From Clostridium sp. UBA4548 (lineage in GTDB: Bacteria > Bacillota > Clostridia > Clostridiales > Clostridiaceae): a stretch of DNA of 64,000 bases. Positions 34,853 to 43,737 of this stretch are shown here, piece after piece. The notes beneath the pieces are model-generated. The model saw only the letters and a program-made list of their open reading frames with translations. It was not told the DNA's origin and ran no database searches. Within the stretch, counting starts at the first letter, position 1; the number at the start of each line of letters is the position of its first letter. The position numbers and the translations under genes are program-made. The DNA lies in NCBI RefSeq assembly GCF_002387895.1, contig NZ_DGLI01000021.1, positions 102,837 through 166,836 on the forward strand, given 5' to 3'.

Positions 34853-35569
34853 ATGGAACGTTTAGATAAAATATTAGCTAATTTAGGTTACGGAAGTAGG
34901 AAAGAAGTGAAGGCTCTTTGTAGAAAGGGAGAAGTAGTAGTTGATGGAACTCCAGTAAAAGATAGTGCTGAAAAGGTTGATCCTGTAAATTCAACTATTG
35001 AAGTTAAAGGAGAAAAGATTAATTATAGAAAGTTTATATACTTAATGATGAACAAGCCAAGTGGAGTAGTTAGTGCTACCTTTGACAATTATGATGAAAC
35101 TGTAATTGATCTTTTAGACCCTGAATATCAAGTGTTTGAACCATTTCCAATAGGAAGACTAGATAAGGATACTGTAGGATTACTACTTATAACTAATGAT
35201 GGGGAGCTAAATCATAAGTTAATTGCTCCTAAAAACCATGTAGATAAAGTTTATTATGCTGAAATTAATAAACCTATAGATGAAAGTGATATAGTAAAGT
35301 TTGCAAATGGAATTACTTTAGATGATGGATATCTTTGTATGCCAGCTAAACTAGAGGTTATTAACTCTAATGAGGATGGATCAGAAGTTCATGTAACAAT
35401 CCAAGAAGGTAAGTTCCATCAAGTAAAAAGAATGTTTGAAGCTGTAGACAAGAGCGTGGTTTATTTAAGAAGAATCAGCTTCGGACCACTAAAATTAGAT
35501 GAAACTGTAGAAGAAGGTAACTTTAGAGAACTTACAGAGGAAGAAATAGAACTTTTAAAAAATGTTTAA
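34853..35569 (+). CDS. RsuA/RluB-family 16S/23S rRNA pseudouridine synthase
   Basis: Modifies a specific uridine of ribosomal RNA. The N-terminal S4 RNA-binding domain covers about 1-60 (RLDKILANLGYGSRKEV). The catalytic aspartate is D104 in GRLDKDTVGLLLITNDGEL, and the KVYYAEI and GKFHQVKRMFEAV motifs follow. Length is 238 residues, closer to RsuA (16S U516) than to RluB, but the target base cannot be fixed from sequence alone. A GAGG site precedes the ATG. It appears monocistronic. Confidence 0.88.
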   Translation: MERLDKILANLGYGSRKEVKALCRKGEVVVDGTPVKDSAEKVDPVNSTIEVKGEKINYRKFIYLMMNKPSGVVSATFDNYDETVIDLLDPEYQVFEPFPIGRLDKDTVGLLLITNDGELNHKLIAPKNHVDKVYYAEINKPIDESDIVKFANGITLDDGYLCMPAKLEVINSNEDGSEVHVTIQEGKFHQVKRMFEAVDKSVVYLRRISFGPLKLDETVEEGNFRELTEEEIELLKNV

Positions 35570-35827
35570 AGAGTGTTTGTAGCTTAGATTCAATGTGATT
35601 TAAAAACTTATATAGCTATATTTTAATTCATTTTCATGCAGGTAAATTAAAAATTTAGAAGCTTTAAGGAAAAGAATCTTGAAATAAACTTATACTTATT
35701 TACTTTTCAAGGTGTACATTTTATGAAAAAGGTTAAAAATTTGAAAATGAACTGAGAATGGAATGTAAAAATATGTTGAATTAACACTTTGTTTATACTT
35801 TATTTATAGTTTATTTTATAAATACAC

Positions 35828-35856
35828 TTGAAAAAAATAAAAAATCTTATTATAAT
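35828..35856 (+). promoter_or_regulatory. Promoter of a candidate small RNA
   Basis: TTGAAA (35828-35833), 17 bases, TATAAT (35851-35856): an excellent sigma-A promoter with no ORF after it. Predicted start near 35863. Confidence 0.7.
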
Positions 35857-35862
35857 AAACTT

Positions 35863-36014
35863 GTTAAATAAATAAAGAGAATTATAGCCCCCTTTTTATT
35901 TATTCGTACAGTCCATCCCCAAGGGCTGTATACCCTTTAATACATGCCGAATTTTGTTGTAAACATAGTTTGTCATGAAAAAATTCCTCTGGGAGAGACC
36001 AGAGGAATTTTTTT
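35863..36014 (+). ncRNA. Candidate small RNA, about 150 nt
   Basis: Bounded by a perfect promoter and a strong terminator, with no ribosome site or credible ORF. Pairings visible: AATAAATAAA with TTTATTTATT (first hairpin), then ATTCG...CGAAT enclosing TACAGTCC/GGGCTGTA, then the terminator arm. It does not match 6S, tmRNA, SRP or a riboswitch class I know. It lies between the rRNA pseudouridine synthase gene and rnr. Confidence 0.55.
35978..36014 (+). terminator. Terminator of the candidate small RNA
   Basis: AAAAAATTCCTCTGG (35978-35992) pairs with CCAGAGGAATTTTTT (35999-36013), loop GAGAGA, continuing in Ts. Fifteen perfect pairs. Confidence 0.92.
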
Positions 36015-36242
36015 GTTATTTTTTATTGTTAATATTATGTAATGTTAACAAATATTGTGGTTAAATAATATATAATAGATATATAAAGAGTTAAGCTAGA
36101 AGTTTTAGCTACTTAAATAGCTAATTAGTGAATAGTTATAACCTAGGAGTGAAAAAATACGAAGAGTACATAGTAAGGTATCTTCAAAAAATAAATAAGT
36201 CAGTATGTTGGTCTATTTTGTGTTATACTGCGTCAACAGAAC

Positions 36243-36280
36243 CCTTAGATAGCTCCACTATCTAAGGAACCTGTTTCCTT
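36243..36280 (+). promoter_or_regulatory. Alternative hairpins in the rnr leader
   Basis: CCTTAGATAG (36243-36252) pairs perfectly with CTATCTAAGG (36258-36267), loop CTCCA. AAGGAA (36264-36269) can instead pair with TTCCTT (36275-36280). The two share bases, so only one can form. There is no T-run; a leader-level or RNase-related control of rnr is possible. Confidence 0.45.
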
Positions 36281-36350
36281 GTCTAACCCCAAATATACTT
36301 CACATCCTTGCCTTGTTATTTGTTTTCAGATACCTAAAAAGGAGGTCAAA

Positions 36351-38648
36351 ATGAATATTAGAGAAGTTTTAATTAACTTTATGAAAGAACAAGCATATAA
36401 GCCTATGAATATAAAAGAGCTTGCAAAAATCTTTAGTATAAATAAAAGAGATATGAAGGAATTTGAAAAGCTACTAGATGGAATGGAAGCTGACGGACAA
36501 ATAATTAAAAATAGAGCAGAGTATTATGGAATTCCAGAGAGAATGGGAATGCTACCAGGAACCTTTCAAGGTCACCAAAGGGGCTTTGGATTTGTAATTG
36601 CTGATGAGGAAAGACCAGACATATTTATTCCAGCAAACAATGTAAATGGTGCTATGCATAATGACAGAGTTTTAGTTAAAATCCTAAGAGAGAAAGACAA
36701 GGGAAAAAAATGTGAAGGTGAGATAGTACAGGTTATTGAAAGAAGAAATACAAAACTTGTAGGAACTTATGAAGATAGTAAGAATTTTGGTTTTGTAGTT
36801 CCGGATAATCAAAAGGTTGCTCAAGATATATTTATTCCTAAAGCAGATAGAAATGGTGCCCAAAGTGGTCAAATCGTTGTGGTGGAAATAACTCGTTGGC
36901 CAGAGCAAAGAAGAAATCCAGAGGGAAAAGTTATCGAAATATTAGGAAATAAAGGTGATAAGGGTATTGATATCCTAACTATCATAAGAAAACACAACTT
37001 ACCTGAAGAATTCCCAATAGAAGTTGAAAACTTTGCAGAAAGAATTCCAGAAGAAATACCTGAAAGTGAATACAAGAGAAGAAAAGATTTAAGAGATGTA
37101 AAAATGGTAACCATAGATGGAGAAGATGCTAAGGACTTAGACGATGCTGTTTCCATAGAAAGGCTTTCTAATGGAAATTACAAGTTAGGAGTTCATATTG
37201 CAGACGTATCTCATTATGTTAGAGAAAATAACCCACTAGATAAAGAAGCTTTCAAAAGAGGAACTTCAGTATATCTTATAGATAGAGTTATTCCAATGCT
37301 TCCAAGAAAGCTATCTAACGGGGTGTGCAGTTTAAATCCAAGAGTAGATAGATTAGCTTTAAGTTGCTTTATGGAAATTGATAATACAGGTAAGGTTTTA
37401 GATCATGAAGTCTTTGAAAGTATTATTAAAACCAATGAAAGAATGACCTATACTGATGTTACAAAAATCCTTAGAGATAAAGATGAAGAGTTAATTAAAA
37501 AATATGAGTACTTACATGAAGACTTTAAGCACATGGAAGAGCTTTATGAAATACTTAATAAGAAAAGAATGAGTAGAGGTGCCATAGATTTTGAGTTTGA
37601 AGAATGTAAAATAATCTTAAATGAAAATGGTAAACCAATTGATGTTAAGCCTTACGAAAGAGCAGTTTCAAATAGAATCATAGAAGAGTTTATGCTTATT
37701 GCCAACGAAACAGTGGCAGAACACTTCTTCTGGATGAATGCTCCATTTGTGTACAGAATTCACGAAGATCCAGATGAAGAAAAGCTAATGCACTTTAATG
37801 AGTTTGTTCATAACCTAGGATACTTTGTAAAATGGAACAATGATGTTCACCCTAGAATGCTTCAAGAAATTCTAGAGAAGGTAAAAGGTAAGAAAGAAGA
37901 AAATGTAGTAAGTACTTTATTACTTCGTTCAATGATGAAGGCTAAGTACTCACCAGAATGTGTAGGACACTTTGGTCTTGCGGCTAAATACTATTGCCAC
38001 TTCACATCACCAATTAGAAGATACCCAGATCTTACAATCCATAGAATTATAAAAGAATTAATAAATGGAGGACTAGGGGAAGGCAGAGAGAAGAAGCTTA
38101 GAAAATTTGTAGACGAAGCCTCTAAACAATCCTCTGATACAGAAAGAATGGCAGTAGAAGCTGAACGTGAAGTAGATGACTTAAAGAAAGCTGAGTACAT
38201 GTCAGAGAAAATTGGGGAAGAGTTCGAAGGAATTATTTCTTCAGTCACAAATTTTGGTATGTTTGTAGAACTTCCAAACACCATCGAAGGTCTAGTACAC
38301 ATCAGTGCCTTAGGAGACGATTATTACATCTTTGATGAAAAGCACATGGCTTTAATTGGAGAGAGAACTAAGAACATGTATAGACTTGGAGACTCTGTTA
38401 AAGTAGTATGCTCAAAGGTTGATATCGCAGCCCATGAAGTTTACTTTGATATAGTTAAAGAAGGTAATGAAGTAGAAGAAGAACTTACAGTGGGAGCATA
38501 TCCAGTAATATCTTTAAGTGAATTTGAAGATGAAGACCAGGATGAAGCAAGTTATTTCAGACATGAAGATACCACTGAAGATCAAGATAGTGGAACAAAT
38601 AACACTGTAATAATACAAAAAAGTAATATAGACAACTTAGATGAGTAA
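36351..38648 (+). CDS. rnr: Ribonuclease R
   Basis: Processive 3'-5' exoribonuclease that degrades structured RNA and works with tmRNA-SmpB in clearing faulty mRNA. N-terminal winged helix about 1-60, two cold-shock domains (GTFQGHQRGFGFV and GTYEDSKNFGFVVPD), the RNB domain with DGEDAKDLDDAVSI near 250, and an S1 domain near 625-710. An acidic tail (residues ~715-765) replaces the basic tail of enteric RNase R. ATG 36351 follows AAGGAGG; the frame upstream to 36279 is not used. The gene is followed by smpB and ssrA, the usual trans-translation cluster, but secG is not upstream. Confidence 0.96.
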   Translation: MNIREVLINFMKEQAYKPMNIKELAKIFSINKRDMKEFEKLLDGMEADGQIIKNRAEYYGIPERMGMLPGTFQGHQRGFGFVIADEERPDIFIPANNVNGAMHNDRVLVKILREKDKGKKCEGEIVQVIERRNTKLVGTYEDSKNFGFVVPDNQKVAQDIFIPKADRNGAQSGQIVVVEITRWPEQRRNPEGKVIEILGNKGDKGIDILTIIRKHNLPEEFPIEVENFAERIPEEIPESEYKRRKDLRDVKMVTIDGEDAKDLDDAVSIERLSNGNYKLGVHIADVSHYVRENNPLDKEAFKRGTSVYLIDRVIPMLPRKLSNGVCSLNPRVDRLALSCFMEIDNTGKVLDHEVFESIIKTNERMTYTDVTKILRDKDEELIKKYEYLHEDFKHMEELYEILNKKRMSRGAIDFEFEECKIILNENGKPIDVKPYERAVSNRIIEEFMLIANETVAEHFFWMNAPFVYRIHEDPDEEKLMHFNEFVHNLGYFVKWNNDVHPRMLQEILEKVKGKKEENVVSTLLLRSMMKAKYSPECVGHFGLAAKYYCHFTSPIRRYPDLTIHRIIKELINGGLGEGREKKLRKFVDEASKQSSDTERMAVEAEREVDDLKKAEYMSEKIGEEFEGIISSVTNFGMFVELPNTIEGLVHISALGDDYYIFDEKHMALIGERTKNMYRLGDSVKVVCSKVDIAAHEVYFDIVKEGNEVEEELTVGAYPVISLSEFEDEDQDEASYFRHEDTTEDQDSGTNNTVIIQKSNIDNLDE

Positions 38649-38704
38649 ACTATAGATACCATAAAAGAATTAAATATTTATGATTTATAATCATAAAATA
38701 AACT

Positions 38705-38731
38705 GGAGCTGTTAAATTAACAGCTCCTTTT
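38705..38731 (+). terminator. Terminator after rnr
   Basis: GGAGCTGTT (38705-38713), loop AAATT, AACAGCTCC (38719-38727), TTTT. Confidence 0.85.
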
Positions 38732-38907
38732 CCTCGAAGTAAATGATTTACAAATCTTTGGAAATATAGTATATTCTAAATTACAGGGAACTGAACTTAA
38801 AACCTTATGTATAGATAATATGAAATAGTTCTTTTAAGGCTTACTAGTAAAAGGACATGAAAATATTTTAGAAGCCTTTAATTTATAAATTAAAAGTAGG
38901 TGAAAAT

Positions 38908-39375
38908 ATGGCTAAGAAATTAGGAACTAAAACCGTAGTTGAAAATAGAAAAGCAAGACACGATTACTTCATAGAAGAGACCTTAGAAGCTGGTATTGAA
39001 TTAGTTGGAACAGAAGTTAAATCCATAAGAGCGGGAAAAGCAAATCTTAGGGATTCCTATGCTGATATAGTAAATGGAGAAGTTTTCGTTAAGAATATGC
39101 ACATAAGTCCTTATGAGCAAGGAAATATTTTTAATAGAGATCCATTAAGAGAGCGTAAATTACTTCTTCATAAAATACAAATAACTCAATTAATAGGATA
39201 CACAGCTCAAAAGGGGTATACTCTTGTGCCACTATCTCTTTATCTTAAAGATGGAAGAATTAAAGTTGCTCTTGGTGTATGTAAGGGTAAAAAGGATTAT
39301 GATAAGAGAGATGCAATGTTAGAAAAAGCTGCTAAAAGAGATATTGATAGAGAAATGAAGGAAAAGTATAGATAA
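38908..39375 (+). CDS. smpB: SsrA-binding protein SmpB
   Basis: Binds tmRNA and brings it to stalled ribosomes. The complete 155-residue protein shows NRKARHDYFIEETLEAGIEL, GTEVKSIRAGKANLRDSY and the C-terminal basic tail KGKKDYDKRDAMLEKAAKRDI that enters the mRNA channel. AGGTG precedes the ATG. It lies between rnr and ssrA, as in most Firmicutes. Confidence 0.97.
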   Translation: MAKKLGTKTVVENRKARHDYFIEETLEAGIELVGTEVKSIRAGKANLRDSYADIVNGEVFVKNMHISPYEQGNIFNRDPLRERKLLLHKIQITQLIGYTAQKGYTLVPLSLYLKDGRIKVALGVCKGKKDYDKRDAMLEKAAKRDIDREMKEKYR

Positions 39376-39439
39376 CACTAAACTTATTTCCAACATATGT
39401 AATCATTGTACCTTGCTATTATTTTAAATTTAGTGTAAT

Positions 39440-39492
39440 ATATATTTTGTAGTCACCGATTGCTAATAACAGCTGGTGGTTACAAAATATAT
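39440..39492. repeat. 18-bp hairpin between smpB and ssrA
   Basis: The arm at 39440-39457 pairs with 39475-39492 over 18 positions (16 Watson-Crick, two G-T), with a 17-base loop. There is no T-run. It could be the smpB 3' end or an RNA-processing structure. Confidence 0.6.
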
Positions 39493-39517
39493 GAACTTTG
39501 CATATTATAGTTTGTTC

Positions 39518-39546
39518 TTGCATAAAATAATTGTGCAGTATATAAT
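39518..39546 (+). promoter_or_regulatory. ssrA promoter
   Basis: TTGCAT (39518-39523), 17 bases, TATAAT (39541-39546). The start near 39553 implies a ~130-base 5' leader removed from the tmRNA precursor. Confidence 0.8.
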
Positions 39547-39685
39547 ATAGTAACTTCATATTTCAAAGAAAATTGAATATAGCATTGAAAGTTAACAACT
39601 TTGATCTAGTAAATTTAGATAAGCTAAAAAACAGCTTATGGGAATTTGCCAGAGATGCGAAATGCGTTTAAAAGAAGTTTATCAT

Positions 39686-40039
39686 GGGGGCGTACTGGTT
39701 TCGACGGGGGTACGTGGCACCTAGGAAGCGAGTGGAGGGAACTCATGGGCCCGCCTTAAAAAACTATGGGAATAAAGATAAACGCAGAAGATAATTTCGC
39801 GTTAGCTGCTTAGTTCAGCTCGTTCTACCTTTGAGTCCCACGACTTAGGATAGAGCGTCATTTAGTGGGGAACCGAGCTTAGGAAAGCTTTGACTTAAGA
39901 ACGGAATTAATGAAGCTACTGAAGTGAAAAGCCTGTTCGTCGGCGTTTCATGGAGGGAATGTTAAAAGATGAACTGCACTCGGAGATGCCTAGTTGTGAT
40001 GGCTTTCGGACAGGGGTTCGATTCCCCTCGCCTCCACCA
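39686..40039 (+). ncRNA. ssrA: Transfer-messenger RNA
   Basis: Begins GGGGGCGTACTGGTTTCGAC and ends in the tRNA-like GGTTCGATTCC arm and CGCCTCCACCA. The 5' GGGGGCG pairs with CGCCTCC. The tag reading frame at 39784-39813 encodes AEDNFALAA and then TAG, as in several clostridia. The last 38 bases (40002-40039) are the left attachment repeat of an integrated island, so the island keeps the RNA intact. Rescue of stalled ribosomes with RNase R and SmpB encoded just upstream. Confidence 0.98.
40002..40039 (+). repeat. attL: 38-bp direct repeat in the ssrA 3' end
   Basis: From GCTTTCGGACAGG to CTCCACCA, identical to 45867-45904. It is functional as the real tmRNA end. Confidence 0.95.
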
Positions 40040-40080
40040 AATACATAGTGTTATCAATGGTTTATAGCACTTTAACGATT

Positions 40081-40138
40081 AAGATTACAAGTTCGATTCG
40101 GAAGAAATTCTTCTGTGTTCGATACCTGTAATCTTTTT
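40081..40138 (+). terminator. Island-borne terminator for ssrA
   Basis: AAGATTACA (40081-40089) pairs with TGTAATCTT (40127-40135), an inner GGAAG/CTTCT arm is present, and a T-run ends it. It probably replaces the displaced native ssrA terminator and overlaps the integrase leader. Confidence 0.75.
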
Positions 40139-40154
40139 TATTTGAGGTGTTAAA

Positions 40155-41123
40155 ATGGCTAAAAGACTACAATTAACAAAAAATGTTACTCCGATTGGCT
40201 TTGATAACGAGGTAACAGCAGAATATTTCGACCTACAGGATTTTATTGAAAAGCAGAAAGACTTTATCATCTACAAGAGGTCACAAAACCTGTCTACAAG
40301 GACTTTGTACGATTATGACAGGGCTTTTCTTTACATGAATAATTACATTAATGAGTACTACTCGGACACCACAATTCGATACGACATTACATTGATTAGA
40401 GGGTATATTTCATTTATGTTAGAGAAGGTTTCTCCAAACACTACCAATATCAGAATACGCTATTTAAAGGTATATCTAGCGTTTTTAGAAGATGAAGGAT
40501 TTGTTAAGGATAGAATCAACGAAAGAGTCAAAAAGGTTAGGGAGGTTAAGAACGAGAAGCAACCTCTAACTCAAACCGATATAAAGAAGTTACTCAAGGT
40601 AATCAACATGACTTCATACGCAGGATTAAGAGATTATGTTATAATACTTCTCATGCTATCCGTAGGTACAAGGGTAAATGAAACTGTCAATATAAGGGTT
40701 AAGGATGTGAATTTAAAGGATAAGTATATCATCATAAACGGAGAAACTGCAAAGAACAGGACACAAAGGATTGTACCATTGAACAATAAGTTACAACCAT
40801 ATGTTAAGAAGCTAGTGGAAATTGCTAATGATGTTAACAGTGAGTATCTTTTTCTATCAAGTGTATCACACAGTAAGGTAGCTTTATCTCATATCAAGAG
40901 TCAACTAATAGAGTACGGAAAGAAGGCAGGTTTGGATAAAAGTACCTCTCCCCATAAGTTAAGGCATACAGCATTAACCAACATGATAAAGAATGGCAGT
41001 AATCCGTTAGATGTCTGTAGAATAGCAGGGCATTCTTCTTTAGAAATAACCATGGCATACTACCATAACAGCATAAATGATTTACACAAGGCTATACAAA
41101 AGGATACTTTATCTGATTTATAA
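40155..41123 (+). CDS. int: Tyrosine-family site-specific integrase
   Basis: Catalyses integration and excision of the island at the tmRNA 3' end. The N-terminal SAM-like DNA-binding domain covers about 25-120. The catalytic set is complete: R173 (SVGTRVNE), H267 and R270 (SPHKLRHTALT), H293 (AGHSSLEIT) and Y302 (MAYYHN). Length is 322 residues. GAGGTG precedes the ATG. Its position 115 bases from attL and the repeats at both ends support a working or once-working integrase. It reads away from ssrA. Confidence 0.93.
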   Translation: MAKRLQLTKNVTPIGFDNEVTAEYFDLQDFIEKQKDFIIYKRSQNLSTRTLYDYDRAFLYMNNYINEYYSDTTIRYDITLIRGYISFMLEKVSPNTTNIRIRYLKVYLAFLEDEGFVKDRINERVKKVREVKNEKQPLTQTDIKKLLKVINMTSYAGLRDYVIILLMLSVGTRVNETVNIRVKDVNLKDKYIIINGETAKNRTQRIVPLNNKLQPYVKKLVEIANDVNSEYLFLSSVSHSKVALSHIKSQLIEYGKKAGLDKSTSPHKLRHTALTNMIKNGSNPLDVCRIAGHSSLEITMAYYHNSINDLHKAIQKDTLSDL

Positions 41124-41145
41124 TACAATAAAAGCTATAAAAAAG

Positions 41146-41180
41146 AGTGGTTAAGGATTTTATTTCCTCACCACTTTTTT
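41146..41180 (+). terminator. Integrase terminator
   Basis: AGTGGT plus AGGA (from 41146) pair with TCCT plus ACCACT, followed by TTTTTT ending at 41180. The next 230 bases hold no recognisable gene. Confidence 0.8.
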
Positions 41181-41409
41181 GCTATTGCTATTACTATATA
41201 TAAATTAAGTTTTTAGGACATACATTGACACTTGTAAAACCATTGGGAATAGTCATTCTAGAGGGGAATTGTGCTGATTTTATAGTGGTAAAAATAGGAC
41301 ATTGCTTAAATACAAATCCGTAAATTTTCCTCGTACCAATACCAATGACACAAAATGGAAGGGTTTAGATATCCCCCCACCCTAAAAAACAGTTCCATCA
41401 GAGAGATGG

Positions 41410-41649
41410 TTAATTTATAGTTCTATCACAAGTCATGTTTAATGCCTCTTCATAGTCATAATATATTGTAGCAAATGCATCATCATCATTCTTATTAACG
41501 TAACAGATAACGAAAAACTGGTCAAAGTCTTGAAGGTAATGACTGTGTATAACATAACCTTCATGACGTTCTTCCAGGATTTCTAACAATACTTTCTTAA
41601 TTACTTCTACATCTTCAGTTTTCCTATTGGCTTTACTATTAATTGTCAT
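41410..41649 (-). CDS. Hypothetical island protein, 79 residues
   Basis: Acidic small protein with an N-terminal helix (TEDVEVIKKVLLEILEERHEG) followed by alternating hydrophobic beta-like strands (VIHSHYLQDFDQFFVICYVN, AFATIYYDYEEALNM). No family recognised. GAGGTG lies eight bases before the ATG, so it is probably expressed. It is transcribed opposite to the integrase and in the same direction as the RepA-like gene upstream. Confidence 0.6.
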   Translation of the reverse strand: MTINSKANRKTEDVEVIKKVLLEILEERHEGYVIHSHYLQDFDQFFVICYVNKNDDDAFATIYYDYEEALNMTCDRTIN

Positions 41650-42023
41650 TTAATTCACCTCTTTGTTTTTATTTATTATTTTTTAGTTGTGTTCTTGGTT
41701 ATTATCTAAGATAAAGCTGATAACCACTCTGGATTTCTAGAAACCCCGAGGGTAATAACTAGTAAGGTACTTGTAGGGTAGTCGTTCAATTTAGTATAAA
41801 TTCTTAATATGAAATATCCGTTACTTAATATGAGTTTATTATTTTATATCTATATAACGGACTGAATTTTAAAAAATTATAATAGATAAAGTAACAATCT
41901 GCTTTAGCAGATAAATTTCAATATATCTATATCAATTTAACTATTTCAATCTAACTATTAGTGTTATCAGCACTTCCTAAAGGGGGTTCATAGCATTACC
42001 TAGTAAGTGTTGTTAGAACTCCC
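41650..42023. other. AT-rich island gap with inverted repeat, possible origin
   Basis: TCCGTTA (41817-41823) and TAACGGA (41855-41861) flank a very AT-rich 31-base core. A second hairpin ATCTGC-TTTA-GCAGAT lies at 41897-41912. The region is beside the RepA-like gene, as origins often are. No iterons are evident, so an origin is only a guess. Confidence 0.35.
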
Positions 42024-42383
42024 TCACTCACACAGTAGCTTAAGATAATATTTAGTTGATTTACCTTTGTCCACCTTTTCGGTAAGCAGTTGTCTTTTAA
42101 TGAGTGACTTCTTCAACTTTCTCCATTTTCTATTACCAATTCCCATAAACTTTGTTATTTGGTCTGCATCAAGAACAAAGAATATACCTCCATCATCTTT
42201 CCAATAAATATCGCCGTTTTGGTAACTGTATTGGCTTAATGTTTGTCTTGAATACATTATTGAATATAACTCCATCTCATCTTTACTCATTAAATATGGT
42301 GATTTCATTAAGCTTGTCCAGTATCTTATAAAAGGTTGATTGTTATTATCAATAAAAGTGAACCCAGTTCCTTTGACACTCAT
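42024..42383 (-). CDS. RepA_N-like winged-helix protein
   Basis: 119 residues resembling the N-terminal winged helix of RepA_N plasmid replication initiators: PYLMSKDEMELYSIMYSRQTLSQYS, a GDIYWKDDGGIFFVLDADQITKFM wing and the recognition segment NRKWRKLKKSLIKRQLLTEK followed by YYLKL. It is much shorter than a full initiator (about 300 residues), so it may be a regulator or a truncated initiator. AGGAGG lies nine bases before the ATG. Its presence suggests the island once replicated, or is controlled, like a plasmid. Confidence 0.6.
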   Translation of the reverse strand: MSVKGTGFTFIDNNNQPFIRYWTSLMKSPYLMSKDEMELYSIMYSRQTLSQYSYQNGDIYWKDDGGIFFVLDADQITKFMGIGNRKWRKLKKSLIKRQLLTEKVDKGKSTKYYLKLLCE

Positions 42384-42797
42384 TTTTTCATTCCTCCTAA
42401 AATTATAATGTTGACTTATTTATCATTTTTGTACTAGAAGAGTCTTTAAAAACTCTGTATACTCATTAATCGATTTAGGTCACCAATTGGGGACATTTAC
42501 AAAAATTGATGTGATGAATAAAACCCATACAAACCTTGGTGTAAAAAGGTTTAAAGGCATATATCAAAAAATTATGAACGGGTAGGTTTTTGTGAGTTTT
42601 TAAAAACATCTATACGTAGATAACAAGATAAATAGTCACAATGGGACATATGGTAATAGAATTGTTATAAGATTTTATCGAAAACACTTAATTGATAGAT
42701 GTTTGTAATTACATGATGTATAATTACATTAATATACAATTGCAAAATATTACTTACATACAGACATAAAGACTTATGTTTAAGGAGTGGAACAAGA
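42384..42797. other. Island intergenic region
   Basis: 414 bases, AT-rich. TATAAT at 42719-42724 is the best -10 candidate for the immunity-like genes. No RNA motif or ORF of note. Confidence 0.3.
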
Positions 42798-43124
42798 GTG
42801 CCTTTTAATGAATATCAAAGTTTGATGAATAATACAAAATGGGAAGAAATTAGATTAGCCATGTATGATTACCCATTAACAATACAATGGAGGGTAAAAA
42901 ATATTGATAATGGATATATAAGCAATTGGGATGCAGAGTGGTTCTATCATTTTAGATTGGGAGGATATGATACTATTGAATGGTTAGAAATGAAAGTACA
43001 TAATGTAGAAATGAAAAATGATATTATTAATATACTAAGAAGAATCCATGTAGCTGGGGATGTTTTGAAGGACTCTATAAAGGTATATGGCTATAAAAAG
43101 GATGGCTTTATTGATTATATATAA
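42798..43124 (+). CDS. DUF6678-like immunity-type protein
   Basis: 108-residue cytosolic protein with NTKWEEIRLAMYDYPLTIQWRVK, NWDAEWFYHFRLGGYDTIEWLEMKV and LRRIHVAGD. This pattern resembles the DUF6678 group found in polymorphic-toxin immunity arrays. Start is GTG at 42798, seven bases after AAGGAGTGG; no in-frame ATG is suitably placed. It is the first of three similar-sized genes in a row with no toxin beside them. Function as an orphan immunity protein is inferred from family and context only. Confidence 0.6.
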   Translation: MPFNEYQSLMNNTKWEEIRLAMYDYPLTIQWRVKNIDNGYISNWDAEWFYHFRLGGYDTIEWLEMKVHNVEMKNDIINILRRIHVAGDVLKDSIKVYGYKKDGFIDYI

Positions 43125-43147
43125 TATTTCGTATTTTTATAAAGTGC

Positions 43148-43159
43148 CACAAGGGTAAA
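43148..43159 (+). repeat. Intergenic 12-mer CACAAGGGTAAA, copy 1
   Basis: Identical to 43738-43749. Both copies follow a TTAT(A/G)AAG sequence a few bases after the stop of an immunity-like gene, so the gene plus tail may be a repeated module. Confidence 0.6.
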
Positions 43160-43206
43160 ATAATATGTCTTATTAATGAAATTAAGAGTTTGAGAGGTAT
43201 TATTAT

Positions 43207-43707
43207 ATGGAAAATAACTTAAATAGTAGTAAATATATAAAGATGAATGATTATAGCGGAAATTGGTACTTTTATGATGAAGAACTAAGAGTTTCAGATG
43301 AGGATATTAATAAGATAAAACCTCTATCTATAAATTTTAGCGAACTTCTATGGGAAAAGTATATTAGTAATCGCAATCGTCATTTTAAACTACTTGATAG
43401 TCATGATAAATTGTCACTCTTGGAGAAGCAAGGTTATAATTGGTTAGAGGATTGGAATAGTGGCACATACGATAACTTCACAAATTATTTGAGTAAAAAC
43501 TTACCTTACAATCAAGAAGATACTATAATAGTGTTTTGGTCAAAGGAATCTGCAGTTGAAACAAATTGGAGTATATTTATAAAGCATTGGGTTAACTTCT
43601 TTTTTGATGACGAAGGGGTAGTATTAATTAATACATCAAATGAAAAGGTATTAGTATTTTGTTCGGATGGCGTTTTATTAAAAGGAAAGAGAACTTCTGA
43701 GTTATAA
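43207..43707 (+). CDS. DUF2947-like immunity-type protein
   Basis: 166 residues without signal or membrane segments. The opening YSGNWYFYDEELRVSDEDINKIKPLS and ELLWEKYIS resemble the DUF2947 pattern (W..rde.lp..ded...I.PL). A middle region is tryptophan-rich (WLEDWNSGTYDNF, VFWSKESAVETNWSIF) and the end is beta-rich. Such proteins often appear among immunity genes. The ribosome site GAGAGG precedes the ATG. It lies in a tandem array with the neighbours on either side and is followed by the second copy of CACAAGGGTAAA. Confidence 0.5.
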   Translation: MENNLNSSKYIKMNDYSGNWYFYDEELRVSDEDINKIKPLSINFSELLWEKYISNRNRHFKLLDSHDKLSLLEKQGYNWLEDWNSGTYDNFTNYLSKNLPYNQEDTIIVFWSKESAVETNWSIFIKHWVNFFFDDEGVVLINTSNEKVLVFCSDGVLLKGKRTSEL

Positions 43708-43737
43708 CTCCTATGACGGAATATTCTTATGAAGCAT

